Positions 36,636 through 48,922 of a DNA stretch of 64,000 bases are shown here, one piece after another. The DNA comes from Diphasiastrum complanatum (taxonomy: Eukaryota; Streptophyta; Lycopodiopsida; Lycopodiales; Lycopodiaceae), in the NCBI GenBank assembly GCA_029204225.1, contig CM055104.1, positions 25,125,285 to 25,189,284 on the forward strand, written 5' to 3'. Both the position numbers and the translations under genes were made by a program. A model generated the notes under the pieces. The model saw nothing but the letters and a program-made list of their open reading frames with translations. It did no database searches and was not told where the DNA came from. Position 1 is the stretch's first letter; every line of letters begins with the position of its first letter.

Positions 36636-36648
36636 TGGTATCAGGGCT
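36636..36648 (+). promoter_or_regulatory. Copia D primer-binding site
   Basis: TGGTATCAGGGCT directly follows the LTR. It matches the initiator tRNA-Met site with one change from TGGTATCAGAGCT. Confidence 0.8.
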
Positions 36649-36872
36649 ATAGGTTACTATTCTCTAATTATTTCTAGAGCTTTAATATCAGAATCCATTT
36701 GATTTTTCAAGCAGTTTTATGTCAGAGCTATTTCTATAGCCTTGATAAGCTTCTCACAAAACCTGATCCTACTAGCCAATATGATATTTGTTTTGTTGTT
36801 CTATAGATTTGCACTATATTTTCATACTTAAGTTATTGATAGTTGTTACTATCATCTAGACTAATCTTCCAC

Positions 36873-39800
36873 ATGGATTCCCAAGGGAAATCCAGTCCTA
36901 TCATGGAAAAGCTTGATGGAGCCAATTACCATCTATGGAAATTTAAGATGAAAATTGTGCTAATAGCTAAGGAGTTGTATGACATTGTTTCAGATACATA
37001 GGCAAGACCCAAGGCCGATGATGCTGCAATCTCCCAATGGAAACTGAATGATAGAAAGGCTTTTGCGATGATCATCCTCAATGTATCAGACATACAAATC
37101 GGCCATGTGTCTGAAGCTCAAACATTCAAGAAAGTTTGGAACATCTTGACCACATTATACGAAGTGTGGGATATAGCTTCCATGCTACATCTGAAGAAGA
37201 AATTTTACTCCCTCAAGATGACAAATGGTGATTCCCTACTTATCACATCAACCAGTTCAAGAGCTTGTTGAAGCAAATGGCTAATGTCAGATCTGTCATT
37301 GACGATCAAGATGCAGTAATGACACTGCTATCAAGCTGGCCAAGCTCATATGACAGCTGGGTGATGATCATCACGACACATCTTGTACTGACTCTTTCAA
37401 GAGTCATCACAATGCCATTGCAAGAATACTCTCGAAGGAACGAAACCTCTAGTTTCTCGACTATTGACTCTCATGCCCTATACACCAACAAAGGCTCGAC
37501 TAAGCAGAAGAAGAAAGGCCCAAAGTCATCAAAGAAAGATAAAAAACTGACACATCGTCACGAGCAATCGAATCAACTGACAAAGAAGAAGTTGTTCTAC
37601 AGATACTACAAGTGTTCCAACTACAAGATCCAAGACTATCGGATACTACAAGCCAAGAATAACAACAAGGAACAGTCGAATCAAATGGCAAATGTAGCTA
37701 CAGAACTATTCAAGAATCGGATCATGATTTGTTCATGACAAACCATCAAGAAGCGTCCACCAATGATAACTCTTTGTTTCTGGATTCCGGAGACACACAA
37801 CATATGACCAACCATATTGGCTGCTTCGCGTCCTATACGCCTTACAATACCAAGCAATATGTTCACCTTGGCGACAATAGCACTCAAACTATCAAAGGTG
37901 AAGGTACAATAAGATTAAGCTTTGCCAATGATCAAACGATAAGCTATTTTCAAATGTCCTTCATGTACCAAATCTGTCAACACACATGCTCTCTATTACC
38001 AGGATTACAGATCTAGGACATAAATTAAAATTTGAATCTGATCAATGTAAAGTAGTCGATAGGATAGGCAAGACCCTAGCGCTCAGAAAGAGACATGAAT
38101 ACCTGTACAGATTAAGTCATTGCTTTTCTGTCTCTAGTCAAGCACTTAGTACTTCTATTCAGATAAATAAAAATTTACTTTGGCATTATAGACTTGGTCA
38201 TTTGAATCATGTTTCTATATAGCATATGTCTAAGCAATCCACAGTTCTTGATCTTGACTATCCTAATAAGAAAGTCAAATTACCTATCTGTCAAGACTAC
38301 CGAGTCAGTAAACAGAGCAGAAAACCATTTAGATCAAGCCATCAACATATTGCTAGAGGATTACTAGATGTTGTACATATAGATATCTGTGGCCCAATGT
38401 AAAATCCTTCACTGAAGGATGCAAATAATTTTATAACTTTTATTGATGAATTTTCCAGAAGAACTATGGTGTATTTTATTAAGAACAAATCAGAAGTTTT
38501 TAGTTGCTTTAGAATCTTCAAGGAGCATGTAGAGAAAGAGATTGGTAAGACAATCAAAGCCTTGAGATCTGATAATGGTGGAAAGTACATCTCTACCGAA
38601 TTCATGATCAAGGAGTACTACCGGAGACAAGGCATTGAATAGCATTTTATCACTCCTTATTCGCCTCAGTCTAATGGCTTAGCCGAAAGAAAGAATTGTA
38701 CTCTAGTCGAGTCAGCCAAATGTATGATGGGACACTCATCTATGCCAAAGAACTTCTGGGATGAAGTTGTCTCCATTGTATCTTACATCTAGAACAGATG
38801 TTCGACCAAGGCCCTCTCAGGCAGGACACCCCATGAGGTGTGGACAGGCTCAAAGCCTTCAATGAAGAACCTATGAGTATTTGAATGCATCGCCTATGTG
38901 CAGATCCCAAAAGAGACAAGGAAGAAATTCGACTTCCAAGGTCTCAAGACAATCCTCATTGGATACACTTCATCTGACAACACCTACAAGTTGTACGACC
39001 TCGATACCCAACAGATCTTATTTAGTCGGGATACAGTCTTTAATGAGGACCAGTTCATCAACCTCAAAGGCAAAGGCATTGTTCCAAATGAATCTTCAAC
39101 ACCTTTTATTGACACGACTATTCGAGCCACTGGCTCAAGCGTGCCTATAGTTGATCCACTACATGACAACGAGTCAGAAAAAGATGATGTTGTCACTCAG
39201 CAACTACAAATCCAAGGATTAAATCATCAGCCGACACTTCCTCCAAGAAGATCAAGTTGAGTGCGCACATAGTCCACAAAGTATACTCCTGAGTCTGCTT
39301 GTCTTTTAATGTAGGAACCGACATCAGTCGATGAGGCACTTAGACAACCAGACTCCGATCTCTAGAGAGAAGCAATGGACAAAAAATATTCCTCTCTGAT
39401 CAAGAACCAAGCATGGTCACTAGTTGAAGCTCCTGTTGGCTGCAATCTCATCGATTGCAAATGGGTCTTCAAGATCAAATACAATGCCAAAGGAGCAATT
39501 GATTGAAGGAAGGCAAGACTAGTAGCACGAGGATTTGTTCAGATCCCCAACATCGACTACAATGAGACTTTTAGTCTAGTAGTCAAGCACTCATCGATTT
39601 GAGCCCTCCTATCGTATGTTGTAGCAGTCGAACTTGAAGTACATCAACTCGATGTATAGATAGCTTATCTGAATGGAGTCATTGAAGAAGACATCTACAT
39701 GCTATAGCCTGTAGGATACGTTCATGAATTTACAAAGCATCATATCTGCAAACTCCACAAGGCACTTTATGGTTTGTGTCAATTAGCCAGAGCTTGATTT

Positions 39801-39885
39801 CAGAGGATCAACACATTCCTCATCTGACAAGGCTTCCAACCAAGCGCGGCTGACAGTAACGTGTACTTCAAGTCAGTGCATCAAT
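36873..39885 (+). pseudogene. Copia D gag-pol, many nonsense codons
   Basis: gag starts MDSQGKSSPIMEKLDGANYH, then LWKFKMKIVL and the helical capsid core. The zinc knuckle region (about 37600) has lost its pattern. Protease has FLDSGDTQHMT (about 37775). Integrase has HYRLGHLN, FITFIDEFSR, ALRSDNGGKY and NGLAERKN. RT has WVFKIKYNAKG, LVARGF and LYGLCQLARA and ends at GFQPSAADSNVYFKS. At least ten in-frame TAG or TGA codons occur, nearly all one C-to-T or G-to-A step from CAG, CGA or TGG, with a frameshift near 37255 in gag. Confidence 0.85.
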
Positions 39886-40305
39886 CCACTATAGATGCTT
39901 TCATGTATCGATTCTTTCCTTCAGACGGATTATCAATATGAGCTCATAGCTTTTATAGATTGTAATTAGCTTTGTGAGCACCCGATTTCGTCCGCTATTG
40001 TATTTCGTTACAATTGATCTGAATAAAGTGTTGTCTAGTGCTGCATTCAGGTTCTATTATTATTTGCAATGTTTTCTGCTCTCTGTATGACTTTCTAATT
40101 GCTTTGTCTGATTGTCTGCTCTTGCTTTCGTTATCACTGCGCATCTAGCTCTAAAGTTAAATTTATCATTGTGTTTGCTACTTAATTATCAGTAGTGCAC
40201 GCACCAAGGGAATTTGTCCGACCCTGTTTCAAGCAGTAATAGGATCGTCCCAATCCGACTCACATCCATCTTCTTTGTCGGTTCAGTTCTTACCATTCCC
40301 CAACA
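39886..40305 (+). repeat. Copia D 3' LTR, 5'-truncated
   Basis: Matches 36190-36635. It ends CCCCAACA and is followed by copia B integrase sequence. Confidence 0.7.
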
Positions 40306-40745
40306 CACATAAGATGCACATGTTTATATCTTCTCTCTTCAAGATTTATGGTGCATGATTATTTCCTATTATTTAAAGCATATGTTGAGATGAAATTCTC
40401 ATTGAAGATCAAAGCTTTGAGGAGTGATGGAGCTCTTGGAGGAAATACACCATATGAAGTATTATTAAAAAAGAAGCCTAAGGTTGAATGGAAACAAGGA
40501 GGAAGGATGATCCAAGCTCATGGATCATGGTTGGATGCTTATCCACCAAGGAGGCCTATAAAGCCTTTATACTCTCCATTTAAAAGGTGATTGAGAGTAA
40601 AGATGTCATATTTTATGAAGATCTACATTTAACCTTGGAAGGGGCCGAGATCAAGGCATCGCAAGCATTAGAGAAAATATGGGCCCAAAGAGGGCCCTAT
40701 AAGAAGTTCCATATAGGAGAGAGAAAAATAACTACAGAGTAATTA
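40306..40745 (+). pseudogene. Copia B integrase and downstream fragment
   Basis: FLLFKAYVEMKFSLKIKALRSDG is the integrase stretch around the second catalytic Asp (normally followed by NGGE). It then jumps to GNTPYEVLLKKKP, the C-terminal integrase motif, so the catalytic Glu region is deleted. The remaining sequence (ESKDVIFYEDLHLTLEGAEI) resembles the copia linker between integrase and RT (normally SRDVIFDE). No RT follows, and the end of family B is not located. Confidence 0.65.
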
Positions 40746-41035
40746 TAATATTATTTTCTAAATTCTTTACGCATCTTCCCACACTACTTTCTATGTAAAT
40801 GAATGCACCTTAGTTTAGTCACATCAAACTTCACTAGTATTTAACCACAGTTAGAATATAATTTTTCAAGATGTTGAAATATTCTCTCCCAATAGTTGGG
40901 AACACTAAAAAATTTGAATTAGGAGTGACATTTCTGAAAAAAAACCTACGCCATCTCTATCTCCAGCAGAGTCATTAGCACCATCTCCAGCTTTGTTATT
41001 GTCATTGTGTTGTTTGTTACTAAACTACTGTACTG

Positions 41036-43812
41036 ATGACAAAGCTTTATCATCTTCATGTGGACCTATCAATAGAATATGCTCCGCTCAGGACCAGAGA
41101 TTCAAAGCAACCCAGATTGTCAACTTCTGATATGGTCCGATACAAGGAGGAAGAGATAAAACATGTAGATTTATGGTCATCAAGAACATTGTATCCTATT
41201 GATCCATGTTCATTGCAGCATTCAGATTTTCATTCGGTGAGTCAGTTAATAATCTATATGTGTCATGGTAAAAATGGCCTTTTGGGTTACTGTGAGAATT
41301 TGATGCTCTATGGGAATGCACATTCAATGCAAAGAATACATTATTTGGAAGAGGAATCAAGGAAAATATCAAAGGAGTGCGAAGAAAAATCTACAAAGAT
41401 GAAAACTTGTTTGGATGAAAATGAGATGCTCAAGGAGGAGATCCAAAGGCTGAAATCTTCTTTGCATCATTATACAACTAGTAATGATGAGATAAAAATT
41501 GCATTTCAATCCATGCGTATCTCATATTTGTCTCTTGTTAAAGATATGGAGGTGCTCAACAGAAAGGTCTGAAGCAACAAGAGAAAAAGACTGGTAAACA
41601 AGGATATATGTGATCTATGATCCAGAGGAGGTCATAGAAAAAGACGAATCCGTGCATTCAAGTAAGTTATAGCTTATTTGGTACTAAAAATTGCTTGAAC
41701 TTTTTGATTTATTCATAATCACTAATTTTGTTATTTATTCATTTCAACTTTCTGTTGACTTGTTTATTATATATTGTTGTGAATACTATGAGTGTCCTAA
41801 TTTCTACTGACATTTTCATAAACATCATGTCTGCAATGCAGATCAGCATTGGTTGTTGAAGACCATTTGGCCGATGAGATTTCAATTGGAAACTCACTAG
41901 GCTCTATCTTGACTTCTAAATCTATGAAACCAATGTTAAATAATAACAAAATGAAAAAGATTAAGACTTCAGTTACTGATAGCATTATGGATGAAGTTGG
42001 AAAAATATTAGACACTACATTGCTTCAGGGGGCATGTGACTTTTCTAGCATCAGTAGGGAAGCATATGCAACAATGTTTAAGATGATAAAGGAGGCATTT
42101 GCACAAGTAAATATTAAAAAGTTTCCAATCCCACGACCATTTCATCTTATAAAAAAAAAAAGGCATGTTAAACCATGGTATGCAGACAATAGTTGGTAAT
42201 CCATCTCATATCAATGAAGTGTATTGCTCGAAAAGAGAAAGTCTAACATATAACAATTCCAACAATTTATTTATTGACATTAATCAGCTATTAACATTCA
42301 TCATAAATTTTCACGGTATTACAAATGAGAATGTCAATAACAAGTTGATAGTTGTTCTCAAGTTAGATGAGTCTGAAATTATAAAAGGACAAAAAATGGA
42401 AAGAGTCAGTCTCACGATCATGAATGGAGCACTTTCAAATTCAGAAGACTCAGAAGGCCTCAATTTTAGTGTTCAATTAGAAAATGGTATTTGGTGGTTG
42501 GCAACATTTTAGGTAAAGCAATTCCTTTGCATAATAAATAGGGATAATCATTTGAATATGGATTTCATATCTAAAATCTTCTCTGTGTTAATATTATGAG
42601 GCTGATCACGTTTTTGTATTCTCTTATAGGTGCTGAAAGAAGACCATAACATTCTCTCATGGATATTTAATAGAATATCATATCCTGCCACCATAAAAAA
42701 TTACATGGAGGGAGTTCCACTCAATATTCCTGGAATTGGCACTTTCAACATTGAATGGCATTTAGCAGGAGATCTGAAGACATTAAAATGTATGTTCAAT
42801 GTATCTCATGGCGCTAACTCTAAACACCCTTGTTTGTACTACATGAAAACAGCAAAAGACATGACAAGGAGTACAGGAATATCAAGAGATCGAGAAGATT
42901 CTAATTGGAAACCTATACTACCGATTCCTCTATGAAATGTTCATATCTGTACATTGCATGCAGAGGTGCGTATTATAGAAAAAATAATATATCTTCACAT
43001 CTTGTTTGCATGGAATTCCGAGCCAGAGGCCTTTGCAAAGGAAGTTGTTTCCAAATTAGAGGATGTGTTGTCCAAAGCAGGCTTACATAAAGGCCACATT
43101 AAAATAAAAAAAGATGACAAGTTATCAGGTAAAACAGGAAATATTCCATGAAAGCCGAGCATTGTAGGATCTAAAGCTCGAAGATTTTTATCAAATTATT
43201 CTGGCAAACAATCTAAGATTCAATAGACGGTTTGGAAAGAAATTATTGCAGCAACTCAAGATTTTGAAGAAGAAAGTTCTACTCGTATACACAAAGTAGA
43301 AGTTTGGAAAAAGTTAGACAACACGGTGAAATACTTGAGAAAAGATAAATTTTCAAATATTGATGTTCAAATGATATAGAAAACAACTAATGAATTTGTG
43401 GATGCAGTTCAGAGTACATGGGATGTTGATCATATAACACATTACATGGTAAGATTTTGATTTTACACTACGATAGACAAATATGTGCAATTAAATTAGA
43501 TACTTTTGGTATTGATTTAGATTATGTTGTTATGACATGCGGCACATATTACGACGTCATTCGACATTTTTTGCAAGAAATAGTGGAAGTCTTATTATAT
43601 GGTCATCGCAAGGAATGGAAAAATCTCATTGGCAAGCAAGAGCGACATTTCATAAAAGTACACAACATGGCGGGACTAGCACAAAAAACAGCTATATACT
43701 ACAACTTTTCCAATGGTTTTACAAAAGAATCCAAATTCGTCATAATACAAAATCGACGGATTATAAAAAATTTCAAAAAGCATGCAAATTTATACAAGCC
43801 AGTAGGCTATAG
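41036..43812 (+). pseudogene. Gene X, copy A: unrecognised multi-exon protein
   Basis: I do not recognise the family by name. Exons, with GT-AG introns at 41662-41841, 42513-42629 and 43449-43542: (1) an N-terminal segment ending in a coiled coil (EESRKISKECEEKSTKMKTC, then ENEMLKEEIQRLKSSL); (2) 41842-42512; (3) 42630-43448 with EWHLAGDLKTLKCMFNVSHG, then HPCLYYMKTAKDM, then VHICTLHAEVRIIEKI and DDKLSGKTGN; (4) 43543-43812 with WSSQGMEKSHWQARA. The Asp-containing GDLKTL stretch beside HPC-x-x-(Y/C) and a later LHAE helix could be an RNase H-like transposase core, but this is inference. Damage: an extra A in an A11 run at 42151, stops at 42510, 42933, 43150 and others, and an AG-to-GG acceptor at 43541-43542. 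The start is not certain. Confidence 0.55.
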
Positions 43813-43872
43813 ACACACAATAAAATTTTGTAAATTAATTAAAAATATTTACAAAGTACAATTCAACAGTAT

Positions 43873-44999
43873 CTAATCTGCTTCCGATATTTTTTCCAAT
43901 GAAAGTTGCAACTTAGAATCATGCAATAATTTTCTTCTTTCGTATGGATCCAATAGCTCATAGTTTTCATGCTTACTCAGATCAACGTAAGTAGCACACA
44001 CTGCAAAATGAGATGATCTGAGCATGGAATTCACTGGTCCATATCCTAAAATTTTAACCGCAATAGTTTTCTTTACAAAAATTATTTTATGCACCTTATT
44101 AAAATTATGTCCTCCAAGAAAATGAGATAGTGTCTTGATTGTCATAATCATAGTTTCACCATGTTGATGAAACTTTGAATGGGCAACACTTATCTCATTA
44201 TTCTTGAAGGACTTTAGATAGTGTCCGAGTGCATGACCTCTTGAAAATTCTCCGCAGAAGATCTCTGCCCTCCTCGACGAATTGCGAAATCATCAAGGAA
44301 AATTGTTTCCTGAAATGATAAAAAACAAAGTAAGCTCCAATATATAATCTGACATAACAAATCTACTAGTACTTGATAAGAGACAAAAACTTATGCATTC
44401 GGCTTTGTCTTCTCTGATTACTGTCTCTCCATCAATATTATGTCCACCTTTTGATGTCAATATTGTTAGTGAATAGACAGTTGGCCGTGGAAAACCAAGT
44501 TGGCTTTGGATTGTAAGAAACTCCTCCTCATAAAGTAGATCATCTTCTTTGCGCATTTCCTCCACAGACATTTTCAAGCAATCTTTCCCTGAATAAAACT
44601 TATCATTATGTACATTGTCAACACCAGAGAGAAGATCATCAACATCAAAATCAATTATATCCAAAAATTTATCAAGCTCTTTGCTCAAAATGCAAAGAGT
44701 CTCAGCTTCAATGAAGTCAAAAAGATCCGATATATTTGATATTGTCTAAAAGGAATTATAATTTATAATATAAGTAGGCAAAGTGATCAAAGATTTATCA
44801 GAAGGAGAAATGGTAGTGGGTGTTCTAGGGCCTATAAAAGTAGCCCTATTTCGGACAGGATCAAAATCAGAACAATCATCTAAATGAACACTCGTGTCAA
44901 TAAAAAATGTATCTATATCTACAATCTATGACTTTTCAGACTTTGTACCACTAGAAGAAGTTGCTTCAGAAGTGGAGGGCACAGAGTCCGAATCGTCAG
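43873..44999 (-). pseudogene. Gene Y, copy 1: unrecognised two-exon protein
   Basis: Minus strand. Exon 1 (about 44999-44395) is Ser/Asp-rich at first, then has LCILSKELDKFLDIIDFDVD and EEEFLTIQSQLGFPRPTVYS. Exon 2 (44309-43873) has LDDFAIRRGG, a basic segment, NNEISVAHSKFHQHGE, KIIFVKKTIAVKILGYG and TYVDLSKHENYELLDPYERR, ending at TAA. The intron (44310-44394, 85 bp) begins ATAAGT where copy 2 has GTAAGT, so the donor is lost. In-frame stops also occur (near 44925 and 44747) and exon 2 needs a frameshift near 44235. No known family is recognised. It lies tail-to-tail with X copy A, with only 60 bp between stop codons. Confidence 0.55.
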
Positions 45000-45009
45000 T
45001 AATATTGAT

Positions 45010-45985
45010 GTAAATACTGATGTGCTCTGGGATTCTTTTATTGGCCAAAATACATCTACTGATGAATCGATCCCTATAGAGGAGTCTAAATGTCTTTTTA
45101 ATTTGTTTGTATATTATATAAATGACAATGTATATTCTACTACAGCTGATTTATGTCTGTTTTCTTACTATCGTGAAGATGAGATTCTATGTTTATTATC
45201 CGGCACAATTTCCGAATTCTCTGACTTTGTAGATTTTGAAACAGATGACCTTGTTGCTAGAATTGATTTTGATGATGAGGAGGGACTTATGATCGGTGAA
45301 GAGTGCTTGACTAAGACTTTATCAAATATTGTTGAGGATGGACGAGGCAGACCATCCGATGAAGAATTCGTGGCATTTCAATCCCAGATGGGCTTCTCTC
45401 GTCCATCATTAATGCATTTCAAGGATGATTCCACTTTAGTAGGTGGTCATTATATTGATCATTCTGATCTGGTTGCTGCTGATGATGAAGAATGTGTAAG
45501 TGTTTAAACTTCCTTGCATTAGAATGTTCTTAACTACTGAATGTATTTTTTTTTAACATATTTCTTATTGCAGGATGCTCTCATAATTGATGATTTTGCA
45601 GCGAGAAGAGGTGGTTTCAGACGACATGCATCCTCGTTCCAGAGGAATAGTGGACTTGGCCACCATCTTAGGCGTTTCCTGAAGAATGAGATCTATATTG
45701 CTCATTCGAAGCTAAGCCCAGTTGGGGAGAGTTTGATACTGGCAGTTAAAGCTTTAGGACATAAATTTGTTAAGACAAATAAGATCATTTTTGTCAAAAG
45801 ATCTTATGTTTTGAACATTTTAGGTTTTACTAATGGGAATGTTTCTTAAGAAGCTCCCATTATTCATTGTACTCTACTTATATTGAACTTAGTGGAAATA
45901 AGGATAATGCACATCTATTAGATGCATACTCTAGCAGAGAATTTCTTCATGAAAATACTGCCATGGAATTCGACACACAAGCTAA
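45010..45985 (+). pseudogene. Gene Y, copy 2: unrecognised two-exon protein, better preserved
   Basis: Exon 1 (to 45495) reads NVNTDVLWDSFIGQNTSTDE, then LCLLSGTISEFSDFVDFETD and DEEFVAFQSQMGFSRPSLMH, a clear paralogue of copy 1. The intron is 45496-45573 (GTAAGT...TTGCAG, 78 bp, phase 0). Exon 2 has DALIIDDFAARRGGFRRHAS, LGHHLRRFLKNEIYIAHSKL, GESLILAVKALGH and KIIFVKRSYVLNILGF. A TAA at 45847-45849 stops it, but another frame then continues with TYIELSGNKDNAHLLDAYSS, matching the copy 1 C-terminus, so a stop plus frameshift removed about 45 residues. Conserved motifs across both copies: DDFAxRRGG, IxxAHSK, KxxFVKxxxxxxILG. Function unknown. The first methionine in exon 1 is at 45022; upstream exons may exist. 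Confidence 0.55.
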
Positions 45986-46654
45986 TGATGAATAATGGAC
46001 ACTTTGTATTTTGTTATAATACAATCAATACATTTACATTGAGTATTTCTTCTCTCTTGTTCAATGAATTTGCAAGCAATTCTGAACATGTCATGATTTG
46101 ATGACAATGATGATTGAAGGTCTTTGTTATCTTCTGCTCAACAATCATCTAATTTTCTCTTCTTTTATGACTCTTACATGCTTTTCTAAACTTGATGTAT
46201 TGTGTGGACTTTGTTATATGTCGAATCTGAACTCTGTAGTAGAACCACAGAAACAATTGACAAATGTAGTTTCATTTTTTATTGGTTCCTCCATGTGGTG
46301 TATTTCGATGAAATGATGCTCGTGCTTGCCAATGTGACTTCTCCATCCCTTGTGATGACCATACACTCAAGCTTCCATATGTGTTTGCAAAAAATGTTGT
46401 CTGATCTCTTAGTATGTGCTGCATATGTCAAAACCATAACGTTAGTCTTATGTTTAGATCTAAATATATATGAAAAATTGAAAGCATCTTGAAGAATTTA
46501 TACTAACCATGTAATGAGTGATGTGATCTTCTCCCCAATGTTTTGATACTGCATTAACAAACTCGACACAAGTCCTTTGGACAGCTTTCTTATCAATATC
46601 AGAGTATTTATCTTTTCTTGAAATAGCAATCATACTATCAAGATTCTTCCATAC

Positions 46655-47336
46655 TGTAAAAATTACAGCAAATAAGGATCCTAAAACACTTGAAATGATG
46701 AGGGAAACAATAGATTATGATTTCATAAGATTAGCACAAGTTGAACCATCAAAATCCATCAAAAATCTATGCTTGAACCTCACTAAATGGCCCAAATCCT
46801 TGAAGAAGGCTTCACACGTGTGAAAGTACGGCCTCCCACAGTCTGAGTACTGTACACCAGACCTACATTCAATCCTATAATCATTAGAAATCACAAGTAC
46901 TCAAACAATTATGAACATAGAGAGCAATTGCACCATTATGAGAGAAAAAACATGAAATTGCTTGATTGATTTTGGTGAGATATCATCACCTATATATACA
47001 TGATCCATCACGGTTTTGGGCAGGTATGAGTAGCCCTAAACCTATCCCTAATGCTAATTTTGGTGGATCTTTCATCCCTACCAAGTTAGGGTTGGAATCT
47101 TGGAGATCCCTCAACAATGCAAAAATTACCAAAAATAGCTCCTATTTTTTCTCCCTTGTATCTAAGCATAATTTGGACTCATTCCAAAGGTTCTAACACT
47201 TAGGTCTACTTGAGAACATCCTTATGAATGGAATCCTATTCTATTTGGCACGTGTGACAAGCCACATCATGACCATCTAACTATTTACAAGTCATATGAC
47301 CAAAACTAGTCAAGCTAGAATTGTGAATTTTTAACA
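46655..47336 (-). repeat. Copia A2 3' LTR
   Basis: 682 bp, nearly identical to 12908-13589. Confidence 0.95.
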
Positions 47337-47350
47337 CTCCTCCTCACTAT

Positions 47351-48922
47351 CTAGCTTGGTTCAATCATTGCTTTACTAATCACTCCAAGTGATGATCTGA
47401 ACTTCATAAAAGGTGTCTTTTGAAGTGGTTTAGTAAGTAGATCAGCTACACATTCATTGCTTGGAACATGCTCCAAAGCAATCTCCTTGGCTTGCACCAT
47501 TTCTCTCACAAAGTGATGGCATATCTCAATGTGCTTAGATCTTGCATGGAAGATTGGGTTAGATGCAAGGTGTTGGGCTGATATATTGTCATTGTAGATG
47601 ATTGGTGCCTCCTCTGAATCCATGATCTTTAGTTCCACCAATAATCTCTTGATCCAAAGTACCTCCTTTGTAGTGGTTGTCAAAGCTTTGTACTCGGCCT
47701 CGGTTGAAGATAGAGATATAGTTTCTTGCTTTTTTGAAAGCCATGAAACCACACCTTCTCCTATGAAAGTTGAATAGGCACTTGTTGATTTCCTATCCCT
47801 CTTGTCCCCTGCAAAATCTGAATCACTAAATTCATGAAGGTTAATCACATCTCCTCTATATAGAATCCCAAAATCCAATGTACCCGAGATGTATCTTAGA
47901 ATCCTCTTAGCCTTTTTCCAATGGATATTCAATGGCTTTTGCATGGATTGGCTCAACCTACATACACTAAAGCTAAGATCTGGTCTAGTTATAGTGATCC
48001 ACATTAAGGAACCTATAAGTTGCCTAAACAAAGTGATGTCCATGAAGGATCTTTCATCATCTTCATTTGGCACTTTTACATCTTGCTCCATTGGTGTGTC
48101 AACACTTTTGCATACTTCCATCTTAAACTTCTTCAAAAGACTTTGAGCATAGTTTACTTGACTTATAAAGATAAAATCAGACCCTCTAAGTACTTCTATG
48201 CCTAAGATGAAGTGAAGACACCCTAGATCTACCATCTTGAACTCTAAGGATAGATCTATCTTGATTTTTTCAATACCATCAACACTATTTCCACTAATGA
48301 TGATGTCATCTACATAAATGAGTAAAAGTACAATACCAACATCATCAAACTTAATTTAAAGAGTGGGATCATATTCACTTTGAACAAAAGAAAGTGAAAT
48401 AAGATAGCAATGTAGTCTTGAATTCCAAGATCTCGAGGCTTGCTTCAAGCCATAGATGCTTCTTTGGAGATGGCATACTTTGTTCTCCATTCCATGCTTG
48501 ATGAACCCTTGTGGCTGCTCCATATAGATATCCTCTTCCAAAAAACCATTCAAGAAAGCATTAGAGACATCCATTTGACATAGAATCCATCCAAAATGTG
48601 ATGCAAGTGCAATGATTAGTCTTATTGTGACCATCTTGGCCACGGGTGCAAAAGTTTCCTCATAGTCTATCCCTCTCTCTTGAGCATAACCTTTTGCAAC
48701 TAATCTTGCTTTATGTTTGTTAACACTCCCATTTGCATTCAACTTAAGCTTGAAGACCCACTTGCATCCTATTACATTCCTTTGAGGTCTCTCAACAAGC
48801 AACCAAGTTTCATTCTCAATCAAGGCATCATACTCATCCAACATAGCTTTATACCATTCTTTGGAGTTCAATGCATCTTCAACATTAGACGGTTCTTCAA
48901 AACTAGATAAAGCATAAGAAGT
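47351..48922 (-). pseudogene. Copia A2 pol remainder: RT and RNase H
   Basis: Minus strand. RT begins near NSKEWYKAMLDEYDALIENE and runs through WVFKLKLNANGS, LVAKGYAQERGIDYEETFAP, DVSNAFLNG and YGLKQASRSWNS. At 48356-48358 a Tyr codon has become TAA (copy 1 reads TLYIKF here). The frame then continues with YVDD, DLGCLHFILGIEVLRG, RNase H DSDFAGD and SSTEAEYKAL, and the C-terminus at 47351. Unlike copy 1, the Trp codon of KEVLWIKRLL is intact. Protease and integrase are deleted at 48922. Confidence 0.9.

Larger units (their letters stand above)
35831..40305 (+). mobile_element. Copia family D, decayed and 3'-truncated
   Basis: The 5' LTR spans 35831-36635 (TGTT...AACA) and is followed at once by TGGTATCAGGGCT (primer-binding site). 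gag, protease, integrase and part of RT follow on the plus strand. RT is cut near 39885, where it joins the middle of a second LTR copy (39886-40305). RNase H and the 5' half of the 3' LTR are missing. No matching 5-bp duplication was found (TCCCA on the left, CACAT on the right). Confidence 0.75.

Noticed and set aside
35826-40310. A target-site duplication for copia D
   Set aside because: TCCCA on the left and CACAT on the right do not match. Flanking copia B sequence is also missing, so a deletion may have removed one side.
41036-43812. Calling gene X a known transposase family (CACTA, MULE, hAT or Harbinger)
   Set aside because: None of the signature motifs of these families is visible; the GDLKTL/HPC/LHAE set does not match them by eye, so no name is given.
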